Of a stretch of DNA of 64,000 nucleotides, positions 37,401 to 50,354 are shown in pieces. Position 1 is the stretch's first letter. The number at the start of each line of letters is the position of its first letter. Source of the DNA: Orthonyx spaldingii (Eukaryota > Chordata > Aves > Passeriformes > Orthonychidae). A model generated the notes under the pieces. The model was not told the origin of the DNA. It did not search any database and saw nothing but the letters and a program-made list of their open reading frames with translations. The DNA lies in assembly GCA_013397795.1 (NCBI GenBank), contig VZTJ01005670.1:998229-1062228 (forward strand), given 5' to 3'. The position numbers were made by a program, and so were the translations under genes.

Positions 37401-40400
37401 GATGTAGGCCTTGAAATGGCTTTCTACCTGAAGGGAAAAGCTGTCTGCCTATTATATTTGGTGACAGTTTTTGTAGACTTTTTTGTTATTGCTCCTGGTG
37501 GGGCAGCTCTGTCAGTGCTGAGCTTGTGGAAGTGAATGCCATGGCCCCACAGTACTTGTCAGCATTTGGAAACTTGCACCCTGATGTTTCTGCAGCACAG
37601 TGGATATCCATCTTCCCAGTTCAACCTGCACGGACTCTCCCTGCTAAGCAGCCTGGTTACAGCACACGCAAGAACACATTTCCCTCAACGTGCAAATTCA
37701 ATTTTGAATCACTGGAGATTGATATTGCTGTCCAATGCTATAAACCCTAATTGTGTGGGAGAACAAATTTGTTTTTCTGACCACTCATCTCTGACAGACT
37801 CATTATTTTGTCATAAAGCAATTGAGATGATATTTTTGGCAGTTACATAAGGCACAGGAGCGCTCTGGCACACTGAAGGAGCAGTGTTGTTGTAGTGGGA
37901 GCCCTGGGTGCGCTGTGCTCCTCACAGACTCTATTTACATACAGACAAGTGACATTAAAATGCTGTAAATATCACTAAGGTAATTGCTAATAGCGTGCTG
38001 ACGCTCTCGCAGGGGAGTGCCAACCAACAGACTGGGGGCACGTGAGGGGATCCTTGATGTTCGCGATCATTCATGAGAAAGAAAGACAAGAGGAACTCTT
38101 TGATACATTTTTAACGACTAGCCATATGTTCCTCACTTAGATACATCTTTGAATCATTCTAGGTCATCGCCAAAGTTTAGAAAATTAACTTGAAACCAAC
38201 TTGGAAGCCTTCTGCACAGACTCTTCGCTTCTGCATGCCACGAGTCGGCTCCCTGCTCCCAGGTAAGCAAAGCCTGAACTTGCAGAGGAGTTGGCGTGTT
38301 TGCTCTTCACATTCCTGCCCACACAATGTAAAATACCATCCCCACACAGTTTTAATTAGGCATTTTAAAACACTGTTGGCAATGTTGGGAGCCTTAGTCA
38401 GCTCCCCAGTGCTAGCAACTACTTCCAGCACCTTGTTAGAGTTGTCCTAAAGGACTTGGCTGTGTTTATCACTACGTCAAATGTGTTAAGGCTGTCATCT
38501 GCATTATGCCTCTCAAGCTTACTAATGACCTTGAGGCAGCTTCACCAGTGAGATCTGGTTTTCTAATGTAATGTAGACAAAAATGAAAATTCCACATTAC
38601 AAATACATTTGAAGTGATACCTCAGCCAGGAAGGAGGATGAGATGTAAGTTGAGAAAGCAGAAGTCAAAATAGAAGCACCTTTAAAATATACCATGAAAT
38701 CTTTGCAACCGAATCATTATTTTTCAGGTTTAAATTTTTTTTTTTAGTCTTTATGAGACAAATTCATCATAACTTGAGAAATTGTATGTACAGGTAAGTT
38801 ACAAAAGTCTTGTACCATTGAGTGAACAAGGTGAACATCATTACTTAGGTAGGTCTGGTTATCCTTTAATTTTCTCTGACACATGAACATGTTTTCATTG
38901 AGGCTCACAGTCTCAGAAACATCTTGTCTGCTGAATATTATTATTCATTATATTGTAAGATTTTTCCATGTCATGTCAAAACCCCGAAGTGTGCTGGTCC
39001 TTATCCTAATTTCCTAAGCTTAATAGATTTTGTGGGGATAAAAGCAAGTATAGAGGATACTGTTGTGAAGAAATAAAATGACTGCTGGCCAATTTACTTC
39101 TGTGGGGATGCAGCACAGTGAGAACACGCTTACATGAAAGAGGTAACGAGATAATTACTGCAATCTTGGCTACCAGTGCTCACTGCAAGGACTACCCGTC
39201 TGAAGAACTGTGAGCTAAAAGGGTCAAAAACACCTAAGGACAGTTGACAATCACAAAATGGCATGGATCGCTGGCTGCAAGTAGGTCTGCTGAACAAATG
39301 TTCCAGCTCACATGAAGTAAAAAAGTAATTTCTGTTTTCTATTCATATTTTTTTAAGTCAAGTGAATATCTCAGGTCCACATTGCTGTATAGAATCTAAA
39401 TCCAAAGAGGGCACTGCATCTTTTTCTGGACATTAGGGATAAGACCCGTGAGGTCTGGTGGTAAAATGTAGCCACCGTAATGAGAGTAATGAAATGTGAG
39501 TCTTTTTTTCACTTGTTTATTTCTGGAAATGCATTTGGTCACCAGTTTTTTTCCCCTGTCCTTTTCCCTGAATTTATCTAATATATCATAATCTCTCACT
39601 GAAAAAAAGATTCCTTTGTGGAATAGGGCAACATCAAAAATAAGGGCTAAACAAATTCAATAATAACAAATATAACTTTGTATAGGTAGATATATTATTC
39701 TTTCATTTGCAAAGCAAGGACTAATGTTGGATCAGGTTTTTAAGCTTCTTAAATCTGTAAGTAGCTTTGTGGTTAGAAAAGAAGTTTAACCTGTGCTCGG
39801 TAATCCTGCTGCACCTTAGTACCTTAGAATCCAGAGATTTACAGGAGCCTCTTCAACTTTATACTTTACTGTTTCGTTTTCTCTGCTAAATTTTGGAGGA
39901 AATTGAATTAGATTCCCACAGGCAGTATGGAAAATTGGGGAAAATAGCTGCTTAGTCTCCCTTAGCTGAATATAATGTATCTAGTGGGGAACAGCAAAGC
40001 CAAGGCACAGAGAGCATGTTTGCTTTGCTTTCTCAGTGGCCTACTTCCAAGCAGTTTGGAGAGCTTGAAATTAAAAAAGAAAACAAAGTCCAAAAGGGCT
40101 TCATAATTCCCTTTCCCACAGTCCCAGGGCTCACAGAAAGCTTGCAGAGCATGGAATTGCCCACTGTTTGCACTAAGCCAACCCAACAATAAGAGTACGC
40201 AAGTGCTGAATTTAAATATTAATGTGTTTATAAGATTTATTGTGTTCATGTGCTAGTAAACATTTCTATATACTGTCAAGTAAATGCTGGCCATACAAAC
40301 AACTACAGGATCACTACTGATCAATTTATATCTCAACCTGCATTTGATTAAGATTGATTATTGTCTGATAGATGCATACTGCCTTCCTTTTGCAGGAAAA

Positions 40401-43400
40401 TATCAGTAAGGCAGATCCTTCTGGCTTTGCTTCCCCTTTCCACCTGCCCCTTTCAGACAGAGGGCCACAAGCTACCATACGTTGCCATATAAATTGTAAA
40501 TGTTTCTCAAATGCAGTAGTTTACCAGATGACAGCCTTCCAGACAAAGAGAGGCAACTGAAAATGTTTACAGCCTAGATCAACAGCACTCATCACAAACC
40601 CAGAAAGGAGGAGGCAATAACCTGAGCAAACGTCTCTGTAGTTAAGCATTTATAACTTTTCTGATTTTGTGGCTGGATAAAAAATGTCACAGACCAACAG
40701 ATATGAAAATATTCAGATTTTCTTCAGTCTCTTAGATCCAAAGTCTAAAAATAATCCACTGATGCTTATGTCTAGTAGAACAGAACAGCTAATTCCGAGT
40801 CCGAATTATTGCAGTTTACCACATAAAAAATTACCTACCCTTACTATTAAATACTTTTATAAACTTAGCCAAGTGGAATGGACACGTGCTTTTTCTAACT
40901 TTGATTCCATATTTTCTAAGTGTTAAAGTGGAAATAAATGTCTGAAAATATAGCTGCTGTTAGCTGCTGTAGAGAAGTAACTGGCATTCTCTTCCTAAAC
41001 ATTCATTTTTGCTTTTCTTCTTCAGAGGTATTAGTTTTTATGGAAATATGTCAACAAAAAAAGTGATTATAAAATCTGCTAGAGTTTGCCAGTGGCATGT
41101 TCTGCAAATACTTTCACTCGTGAACACACTTTGTCAGATTCTTAGCTGATGTAAATCCATCTGGCTCCCCTAAATTCAATGAATTTATGTTAGTTCACAC
41201 TGCCTGAAAAGAAGCCTAATTTGTTTCCAGCTTTCACTCATATTATCCTAGGCTTGGTGGCTGTATTTTTAGATAACGACAGATAATATTATTATAATTT
41301 TCAGTGGCAGGTCCAAGACCTTGAATAATCATGGGATGGAAACCGGGAGTCAGTGGAGGATAAGGAGCCCAGGTGTGATGTGCTTAGGGACAGGAGTGCT
41401 GACAAGGCAGGATGCCAGTACTCCACATTGTTTCCATGCATGTATTTTGCTCTAATCTTTAACCTCAGAAACAGGAGGCTTTTCTTACCTACATAAAGGA
41501 TGCTGAATGAGGACAAAGGCAGTCATGTCTCTCCCAGAGAGGAAGCAAAACCTCTTGTGAAGATGAAGAATGAGTTTCCTCCAGTGCTACCAACTGGTCA
41601 TTTAACACTAGTGATTGTTTTGGTAGGTTCCCAGACTACCAATGAAGAATTTAGAAAAAGCAGCTGATGTAAACCTTAAGTACATCAGTGTTACAATAGG
41701 TTTTGCTTTTTCTTTCTCTCTCACTTGAAAATTTATTTCTATCTCACTGGATTCCCTTTGGTCTCACCTACTAAGTTGCTGTACTTCACACAGCAATCAA
41801 TGTCTTGATACAGGGATGGCAGAAGAGGGCAGAGAGGGAAGCAGGTGTTGCAGAGGTACTACACAGCTCACCTGTTCTGAATTGTCATGATGTATCACCT
41901 GTTTTAATTGGTTTGCTCTAAATATCAAGAAAAACTAGGAGATGCTAAAAACCTGAATATCCTCAGCTCCCCATAGTGTTATAGATCAGAAAACCAAGGG
42001 GAATTGGGACAAGAACTCATCTCTCTCCACCAGCTGGAATAACACAGTCTGCTTGGCAGTACCCTGCCATTGTCTGTCTGATAGTGCAAAGAAGTTAAGA
42101 AGCATGTTATCTGAGATTTGACAACTGCCCATTGCCATCAGGATATTAAGAAAAGCTGTTGGTATTTTACATTTTTTGTGCTTTCAATGTCCTTCTTAGC
42201 CTTAGTTTGCCATCCATCATTGGGCAGTTGGTCATCATCAACAAGCCAACAGACATGAAAAGATACCTGAAAACCACCTTCTATTTTAATCATGATAGTA
42301 CCACCAGGCAGAATTTAACCACTGTGTTGCAGCAATTGTCTAAGTCTGTACCACAACCTGCTAGATTGTTAAGAATGTGGCACACAAACCTCGGATGAAA
42401 GGTGCAGCAATATATCACTGCAAAGTTTCATAGCTTACAAATTTAAAAAGAGAAGTTAAGAAATCTTTAGGAGTCACTTTGTCTTCTCTTCTCTCCTGGT
42501 ACAAATCTGAACACTAGATTTGAAAAACCCGGCACTGTGCTAATGTGCATCACCATTTTAAAATTTATTGAGAAATCAATTTTTCTGGGTTTAATTTAAT
42601 TAATAAATACCAGTCTTACATCTGCTCAACAGCACTCCCAAGAAAGCTGCTCTAAGATGCTAGTGATTACACTAAACTTCCTGTCTTTATTTGTAAGTAG
42701 TATTTCACAGCATCAGCTGCCAGCTGGTCCTGAATTCTTTTTCCCAGCACAACACTGAAAAGGAACGATTTGTTGTGTGGGAGGTCTAAAATTGTGGTCA
42801 TTAAATTACCGTCCAAGTGGACATGGTTTACAATACCATTCTAAAACGTCATTTAACTATCTGCAATGGGAGAAATTTTATTCTTGCATGCAGCAATACC
42901 CCAAGTGAGCTGTTACAAATTTGTGTCCATGATTGATGCTGGACAGACCCAGCTGAAGGAGAAATATCTTTACTATAAGCTTAGAAAAAGACTCAGGGCG
43001 TAGCACCTATTGTGTCACAGTAGGGAATGAAGTATTTATTGCCAAGAGAGCAGTATTTCTGCTACATGAGAAACAAGCAAGGTTAATTTCATACTGATTT
43101 TGGTAACCTTTGGGGGACTATAATAGAGAAAAGCAGCATAAAGATATCCATGGTGTGCAGAGAATTCAACACCAGGGAAACCAGCTCTGTGAAGCCGTAC
43201 ATCTGCTACTCTTTTTAAAAGGTTTCAATGCATTTCTGTTTAAGAGACCTCCCAAGGACTCATTTAAAAGCTCAAATGTGCCCCCAATAGTCACGGCTGT
43301 GATGGTGTATATGGAGGGTGGGGTATGGGCTGTTACTGGTTGCCTCCAAGGGACAGAAGATATGCCTGGTGCTGCTCTGAGCAGTTCTCCTGGAGGAGCA

Positions 43401-44770
43401 GTGGGTATATGGGGCTTGCTGCTGTCCTTGCCCGTGGAACCTCTGCACCCCAGGCAGCTGCAGAGCTGGGAGGGAAGGATCCCTGCATGTAGGCACAGAA
43501 GGGGTGCAGAACAGCCCACCCCAGACACGTTGGCTTTTGGACACCAGGTACACCTGAAAAAGTGAGACCTCTGATACCTTAAATGCAATGAATAGCTAGG
43601 CCCTGCTCCTACTGCAGCCAGGAACAGGAAAGGTTTTCCTGTGGGCGCTGCTGTCAGGATTCAGTGAGGAACCTTCTCCCCTGCTCATTCTCTGATAGGC
43701 ATCTGTTGTGAGCAGCTCTACTTGAAAGCCCTCTTGTTATGTTTATGTCTGTAAGTGAGGGGATTTTACAAATCAAAAAGTCCTGAGGAGACTTTCACCT
43801 CCTTTCCAAACAAACACAAAGACCAGGGAAAATTTGTTTCCAAGAATGAGAAGAGTTGCATTGAGAAAAAAGCAAACACAAAGCAGAATCAGTTACTGAG
43901 GCTGTCTAACCCTGCCGGAGGTGCTGGTTCAACCCAGCTCATGGCAGCTCCTATGGATGCCCCCAGGGACAGGAGCCACGCAGGACCTTCAAGTTTATGC
44001 AGCTGGAGCAAGGGAAAGAAGCCAGTAGGAAAGCTTCAGGCAGTTAATCAGGAGACCCACTTCTCTTTGAAAACAGCCAGAAAGAACTCAGACTTTTCTC
44101 CAAAGATAAAAGGTCTATGGAACACATCCTTGGTTTTTTGCTATGTATCTTGGCCACTTTTTGCTTTAGGTGAACCACCAATACACACAACCAGCAATAA
44201 AGCACACCAGAAAAACAAAGGCCAAGTTCTCTTTCCAGTTAAGTTCTGTTAGTAGTTACATACGACCTAACAGTCCCTGAAAAGCCCTGAATTTAAGTGC
44301 TTTAAATACACAAAATCAGATTTCCTTTCTTTTATCTCTCTTGTTTTATAGGAGATGTGTTGGGGAAAGCTAAAGAAATATTGATATAAGCACTCTTTTA
44401 TTTTCAATATCACCATGAGATGTCTAGGCACTGTTTGGGCATTTAGAAAAACTGCTGGGGTAAATGAGGGCATAAGTAGAAATGTAATTCAGATGGTTGT
44501 CTTTTGTGACTTCTGAGATTCCAGACGTGAAAACTTTTTGCACATGATTTAGTGGCCTATCCTCTTATTGGATATTTTAAAATGATAAGTATGTAAAATA
44601 TTTTTGAACTGTGCAGACACAGCCTAGCCAAAAACTAATGTTTGATTCTGAAAACTAGCTTAACATTTCTCTTTTCAGGCTTACACCTTCTCCTCATCCA
44701 CACAGAAGCCACTGCCCAAAGTTCAGCACTGCAACCACTTTGAAAGGCACCTTTTTACCCAGGTAAACTG

Positions 44771-44974
44771 CGTCCTGCTGTTCCCCACCCGCGGTTTGCT
44801 GTTCTGCTGGTTGTTGCTGATATTACCTCTGGGTGTGACTGAATTTAAGGCCTTGGAACGCCCTCTCCCTCTGCAGCACTGCCGTGGTTCCCAGAGCGAG
44901 GAGCGCCGGGCACGCGGCCACTGCTCTCTGCCGGGTCCTGCTGCTGCCTCTGCTTGGTGCTTCTCAGCAGGGCG
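44771..44974. other. CpG-rich patch in the large intron
   Basis: About twelve CpGs occur in roughly 200 bp, with high GC, inside otherwise CpG-poor sequence. A plus-strand open frame (44796-45053) starts with a hydrophobic run (MLFCWLLLILPLG) that resembles a signal peptide. The rest is low-complexity and matches nothing known. Confidence 0.5.
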
Positions 44975-45558
44975 AAGGAGAACAAGGTATTACCATGAGG
45001 GCAGGTTAACTGGTCTCTTTTTGAAAAACCATGTTGCTGAACTTGAACTCTAAGGATAATTATAAGGCAGCTCTGTTCTTTTCTGGACTGCGTTCCGGGG
45101 TATTCATGATTAAACCAGCAAAGCTGAGGGTGCTTAATGACCTATTCTGAGCAAGTGAAGCTGAGTAAAGATTTCAAAAGTGGTTCTGTCCTGGTGTTTT
45201 CTTGTGTTTCATTAGGGTTGACTTTTAAAATGCTTAGGCCTCACAGCTCCATCTAAAATAATTGGGAATTGGTAGCTGCTTATTATCAAAGCAGACACTC
45301 CCAATCCACTTTAAAATACATACAGCTTTTACTGTTCCTATTTTTTCTTTTTTCTTTTGATTTTTCATCTCGATTGGAGGTCATAACTTGAAAGAGAAAA
45401 GTGAAAAACCAAAACAACATTTCTCAGTGTTTATCATGCTAGCCTCAATTTTTTAACTTTAAAATTCCATACAATATAAGCTCCTTGTCGCAGAATAATT
45501 CCCTCTGCAATGATTATGATAAGAATTATTTGCCAGTAGTGCCATTGCAAGTAATTGA

Positions 45559-45587
45559 TTTTTCAGTTCACTGACTGAACTGAAAAA
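45559..45587. repeat. 12-bp hairpin, 5-nt loop
   Basis: tttttcagttca, loop ctgac, then tgaactgaaaaa, a perfect 12-bp stem. It ends in an A run and is not linked to a gene boundary. Confidence 0.92.
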
Positions 45588-46371
45588 AAAACTGGGGGGA
45601 GAAATCATTTGTGTCAAATGAAATGTGCAGTTTTATTTTGAGATTTTAAATCCCATTTTAGAAAATTTTTTGGACAATTTTTTAAAGGAAAATATTTCCA
45701 AAGGAAAAATTGTGTCTGTTTTGAGTTTTCAAAAAAATTAGTTGAAAGTATTTATTAATGTGGGTTAAATTCTGAAGATACTTTCAGCCATCCCGGACAT
45801 AAATTTAATCTGTGAACAATTTATACTTCAAAAATACTAATCCTTTCTCCTGCTGAAGAAAACTCGATGAAAAGTGAGCTGCTGAAGTATGCCAAAAGCA
45901 ACTTAGTATCCAATAGCTAACTTAAGATGCTGAAAAAGAGATACTGGGTCACCTTATCTCTAGCCCTGTTGGTATAACAACACAACACAATGCTATTTGT
46001 TGGGAGTATTTTTAAACAGTTTAGGAAATAAAGTTCTAAGTGTATCTTTTTAATTTGGGAAAACAATTCTTCTTTCATCTAATGTATTTCAATTGCTGAT
46101 TTTGTGTAGAGAAAGCTTACTTTCTTTTTCAAAAATACCATGTGACAGTACTTTTTAATTATAGACACTACTTATTGTTATCTTGAAACCAATAAAATGG
46201 CAGGAACCTGCAAATGTTTTATTATGTTGTATTAAAATCAGTGGAATTATACAAAGATGGTAAAATTGAAAATACTTTTTAGTATTAGAATGCTTGAGAT
46301 AGATGATAAATGGTCACATTTTTACTTGGTTTTTACCAAGGAAAAATCTGGATGTAATAATTTAAGTGCAG

Positions 46372-46410
46372 AACCACAGAATATTCTGAGTTGGAAGGGA
46401 CGCACAAGGT
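46372..46410 (-). mobile_element. CR1 LINE 3'-end fragment
   Basis: The plus strand reads aaccacagaatattctgagt followed by tggaagggacgcacaagg. This is the reverse complement of the 3' untranslated end of avian CR1 elements (family form CAGAATATTCTGAGTTGGAA then GGGACC). The copy is a short 5'-truncated tail, as is usual for CR1. Similarity fades after about 46410, 170 bp before the minisatellite. It is the only CR1 trace I found in the window. Confidence 0.8.
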
Positions 46411-46580
46411 GGTCCCCAGATGGTCTGTGGGTGTGACTCCTAATGGCTGACTTAGTCTTCTCCGAGGTGTGTGGCCAGAGCGAGGCAGTCACTGAGCAGA
46501 GGCAGCTGGGAAGGAGCTCTTGGACCTCAGAGGGTGAAAGGCAGAGGGGACCCAGCTTCTGGCACTGGCCTTGGAGCAGC

Positions 46581-47001
46581 GAGTGGGTGACACGTGTGGA
46601 CACGAGCGGGTGACACGTGTGGACACGAGCAGGTGACACACGTGGACACGAGCGGGTGACACACATGGACATGAGCGGGTGACACATGTGGACACGAGTG
46701 GGTGACACGTGTGGACACGAGCGGGTGACACGTGTGGACACGAGCAGGTGACACACGTGGACACGAGCGGGTGACACACATGGACATGAGCGGGTGACAC
46801 ATGTGGACACGAGTGGGTGACACGTGTGGACACGAGCGGGTGACACGTGTGGACACGAGCAGGTGACACACGTGGACACGAGCGGGTGACACACATGGAC
46901 ATGAGCGGGTGACACATGTGGACACGAGTGGGTGACCCGTGTGGACACGGGACATGAGCGGGTGACACACGTGGACATGAGCAGGTGACACATGAGGACA
47001 T
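46581..47001. repeat. 23-bp minisatellite with 115-bp higher-order repeat
   Basis: Eighteen full units of 23 bp, of the form gagcgggtgacacgtgtgg plus acac, run from 46581 to 47001. The first fifteen form three identical copies of a five-unit, 115-bp block starting at 46581, 46696 and 46811, with the five units differing from one another in the same order each time. The last three units are more diverged and interrupted by a 7-bp remnant (46949-46955). Because 23 is not a multiple of three and the unit lacks stops on the minus strand, long open frames arise in all three minus frames. These are artefacts of the repeat. Confidence 0.97.
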
Positions 47002-47825
47002 GCATACAGGCCTGCCCATCATGGTACCACCAACGCTGGTTTTCCCCTAGTGCCAAAATAGCTGTGCCACTGGGTTTAGTATGTGTCCTAGCTGCAAAGT
47101 TATGTGACATGGGACAAGAGACTTTGTGTGTGTCGTTGTGAAATGGGGTTGCTGACACTGCTTTGGTAAGTTTAAGCGACAAAGGGCTGGTAGTTTTAAA
47201 GCCTTGTATTTTAAAGTCTTAAAATTCTGACCTAATGTCAGACGAGAATAAAATAGTGATCGCTTTTGGCCTTCAAGTGCTCTGGAACATTTATTATTCA
47301 TGTTTGTTTTTAACAAATACTGGGTAAATCAAAGAATGTTCACACAGAAGCTGCAGCGTCCACTGAGAGGCTGGGAACCTGTTTTTGTTGTCTATGAAAA
47401 CAGACATGCTGGGGGGTCAGATTTGATCCAGTGACTATCATATTCCATGTACCAGAAGAACTAAACAACTTCATTTATATTTTAAATGTTTCAAATCAAT
47501 ATTTCCCTTCATGTTCTGTGACCCCCGCCAGGAAACTCTTATAACTGAAAATTTAAAGAATGGATTTTAAGTTATGAATAATGTAAGGCTGTCATAGGGG
47601 AAAACAACAGTGAAATACTGCTGACAGAAACAATCAGTACATGTTTATACTGAAGAACAAACCTTAGCAATTCCATCTTGCATAACATAGCTTTTAAAAT
47701 CCTTTACAAAATTTTCAGTTTTCCCTGAAATGTCAAGCAGGCTTCCTCAGACTCCACTGGAAAATGTACAAGCTGTTTCTGTTTCTCAAAGAAGGTTTGA
47801 CCTGATCTGGAAGTAAAATGTATGC

Positions 47826-47838
47826 ATATATATATATA
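47826..47838. repeat. Short AT dinucleotide run
   Basis: Thirteen bases of alternating A and T followed by A-rich sequence. Confidence 0.85.
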
Positions 47839-49179
47839 AAATAAATAGCTCTATGAAAAGTAATAGAGAATAGATGCAGGTAAAGAAAGAGCTTAGATTT
47901 GAAAAAAAACCACCGAAAGTCCTTAATATAGGGAGGTCTACCAGTATCTATTTCTCAAGCACCAGGTTATTACAAGGAATAGATCTAGCAAGATGGGACA
48001 GGATTCATTTTGGGGCACAGACAGTCAGAGGGTGGACCAGAGCTTTCTTGCATTAAAGGATTCTTCAGGGCATGAGTGCTGTTCAAAATGAATTGAGTTT
48101 TGTTTGCACACTGACAGAGAGTTGCCATCTATTGAAAATAAGAAGAGGTATTTGTCCTGAAGAACCGATCAGTAGGAAGAGACACGCTGCCCTGAGAGGA
48201 CCCTTATAAAAATGCTTGCATGACATAGTGCTTTATCTTTGATGAATTTGGGCATAATTATCAGAAGCCCCCTGAATGATGCAAATAAAAAAAACAAGAA
48301 GAAAAATATTATCGCCACTTCATTAGAAAATATTTTCGTAAGTAATACTTCAGGGGATGAAGGAGTTATTATTTGTGTCTTATGTGTTTTGTAGCTGTGT
48401 CCTCTCTCTCAGACACTGGGAGTCACTGAGGAGGAGGAGGGAGACACTGGGATTTAGGATGGTGCCCACAGCAGTCATGACCTCCTTTCCCCACCGTTGT
48501 TCCTCATCTGTTCTCATGCCTGCTCAGCATTTCCTCCTGTTGACCTCCACAAGCCAGGAGGGGGAGCATTACACAGGACTCGGAAGTGTCCCCAAATCTC
48601 GTTAAAGCAGTTCTCTGCTTGCAAGCTGGGCAAAAAACCTCAGGAGAGAAAAAGGGCAGCACCTGTAGATTTTCTGGTATACACAGATTTATCATGATAT
48701 ATAGCAAATTGACTGAGCCAAATGACTTAGTGGCCATATAATCATATCACAAAGGGGACAAGCTTTCTGGCACCTTTCAAGCTTCTTCTAACAGAAGCTG
48801 AATGTAGCTCCTTTTTGTTTTTTTGAGAATGTAAAAAGAGGTAATATTTTCATTACTTATCTCTTTTTTTCTCCTATGCAAGTCACTCCTGTATTTTGTC
48901 TCAGTTTTACCCCTTCATAATATTCTCTGGCTTTTCAGATGTTGACCTGCCTTTGAAGATAAAGAACTCAATAAAATAAGGAAAAGCACTGCAGACTGGG
49001 AACTCTGAGAACATCCCTGACAAAACAGCTGCCCCCTGTCAGACTGACCGGCCCCTGCTCCTGTGGCTGCGAGGCAGGACAAGTGCCCTGCTCTCCCCTA
49101 CACCTCAGGGTAATTCTCTGAATTCTCTGTCTTTTCTTGCTTGACTAATGTAGTTACAGAAGCTGAATTTTCAAATCTC

Positions 49180-49199
49180 TTTTTTTTTTTTTTTTTTTT
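49180..49199. repeat. Poly-T run (20)
   Basis: Twenty consecutive T on the plus strand, the longest homopolymer in the window. Confidence 0.95.
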
Positions 49200-50333
49200 A
49201 ATATGCTAGGTTTATGAGGATATAAAAAGTATGTATTTTATGTGTTAGGAATTAGGGGGAAGCTCCTGCATACAGGACACTGAGACTGGACTTTATGTTG
49301 AATTAACTGTTGTTTGCATTGTAGCAATATTTGCACAACTCTCCAAAGGTCTCTCTCCTGTTACAACATACACTCGGCCCATTTTAAATTACTGAATCTT
49401 TTTCAGTGGCAGTAAGCCCTTTTTTGTGGTCCTAATATGTGCAAGAGATTTTTCAAAAGCCCTGGTGTAATAAAACACAGTCAAAATTTCAAAATCTCCA
49501 ATTTTTTCCAAGAGTCAGCACTAAACCACCATTACAGAATTTAATTTTAAATGCCAAATGTCTCTAAAAATCTGTGAGTGATGCATCAAGTGATGCTCTT
49601 TGGATGAAGCCTTTAGAGCATATGTATCTCCTCTCCACAATTCACAAGGCGGCTGAATGTCAGCCACACACTTCTTGTGCATTTGTTAGTCAAACCCTGG
49701 CTATGACTGTACAGTGAGGAAACCAGTGAACAACATTAAAAGTCTATCCTTTGGAGCCAAAACACACCACCCTTTGTCAGTCATGTGGTATCGCTGTCTC
49801 CCATCTCTCCTATTTAAAGCATCTATATTTTATGAAGCACTAACACACAACCAAACATATAGACCACAAAATCCAAAGTCAGCATTAGTCTCCAAAAGTA
49901 GCCATTGGAAAAAAGAGATATTTTAGAATCTGATCTCTCAATAAAGTGATTCAGTATCTTTAAAAACCAAAAGTTTGGATATATATTTTAAGGCATCAAG
50001 GCTAAAGCATGAGATATTTGTACATGTCAGGATGGAGGCTGCTGCTCTCATCCACCTGGAAGGATTACTGTTGGAAAGAATCACCACATTGAAGGTTACT
50101 CCTGCAGTGTCTAACTGATCTACCTGATGAGAAGGTAAAATGATGCAAACTGCTTTGGGTGTGTAAGGGTTCTATACTGTTGAAACTTTCTTTGAAGACA
50201 TGCACACGAGAGGGAAATGAAATATTACTTTTAATGTCATTTTACTTTTCATTTCATCCAACTCTTTCTCCACTTCCCTTTCCCTATTCAGGAATAAAAC
50301 AAATGGAAAAGGGGGATGCAGCCCTTTAATTGT

Positions 50334-50354
50334 CCCCACCCCAACACCCCTCCC
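50334..50354 (-). other. G-quadruplex motif on transcript strand
   Basis: The minus strand has four G runs (3, 4, 4, 4) with loops of 1, 4 and 1 nt within 21 nt. That satisfies the usual G3+N1-7 quadruplex rule on the strand that becomes NTNG1 pre-mRNA. Confidence 0.75.

Larger units (their letters stand above)
32377..46371 (-). other. NTNG1: NTNG1 large intron (laminin-N to LE1), 3' part
   Basis: This is the LE1-proximal half of a 28,491-nt intron. It holds a 12-bp inverted repeat at 34443-34482, a moderately GC-rich patch at about 34560-34880 where several frames on both strands are open by composition, another at about 43310-43560, a CpG-dense patch at 44771-44974, and a 12-bp hairpin at 45559-45587. 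Plus-strand frames of 151 and 165 codons (43110-43565 and 43755-44252) show no domain, no repeated codon pattern and no recognisable homology. I see no convincing gene. Confidence 0.8.

Noticed and set aside
43110..43565. 151-codon plus-strand frame with a 140-codon antisense frame
   Set aside because: Both strands are open because the patch is GC-richer and stop-poor. Neither product is recognisable.
43755..44252. 165-codon plus-strand open frame
   Set aside because: Composition is Lys/Ser-rich without any recognisable fold. There are no splice or promoter cues. Treated as chance.
46322..47182. 286-codon minus-strand open frame, plus overlapping 177- and 154-codon frames
   Set aside because: All three frames are open only because the 23-bp repeat lacks stops. 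The peptide cycles with a 23-residue period, the signature of a repeat, not of selection on protein.
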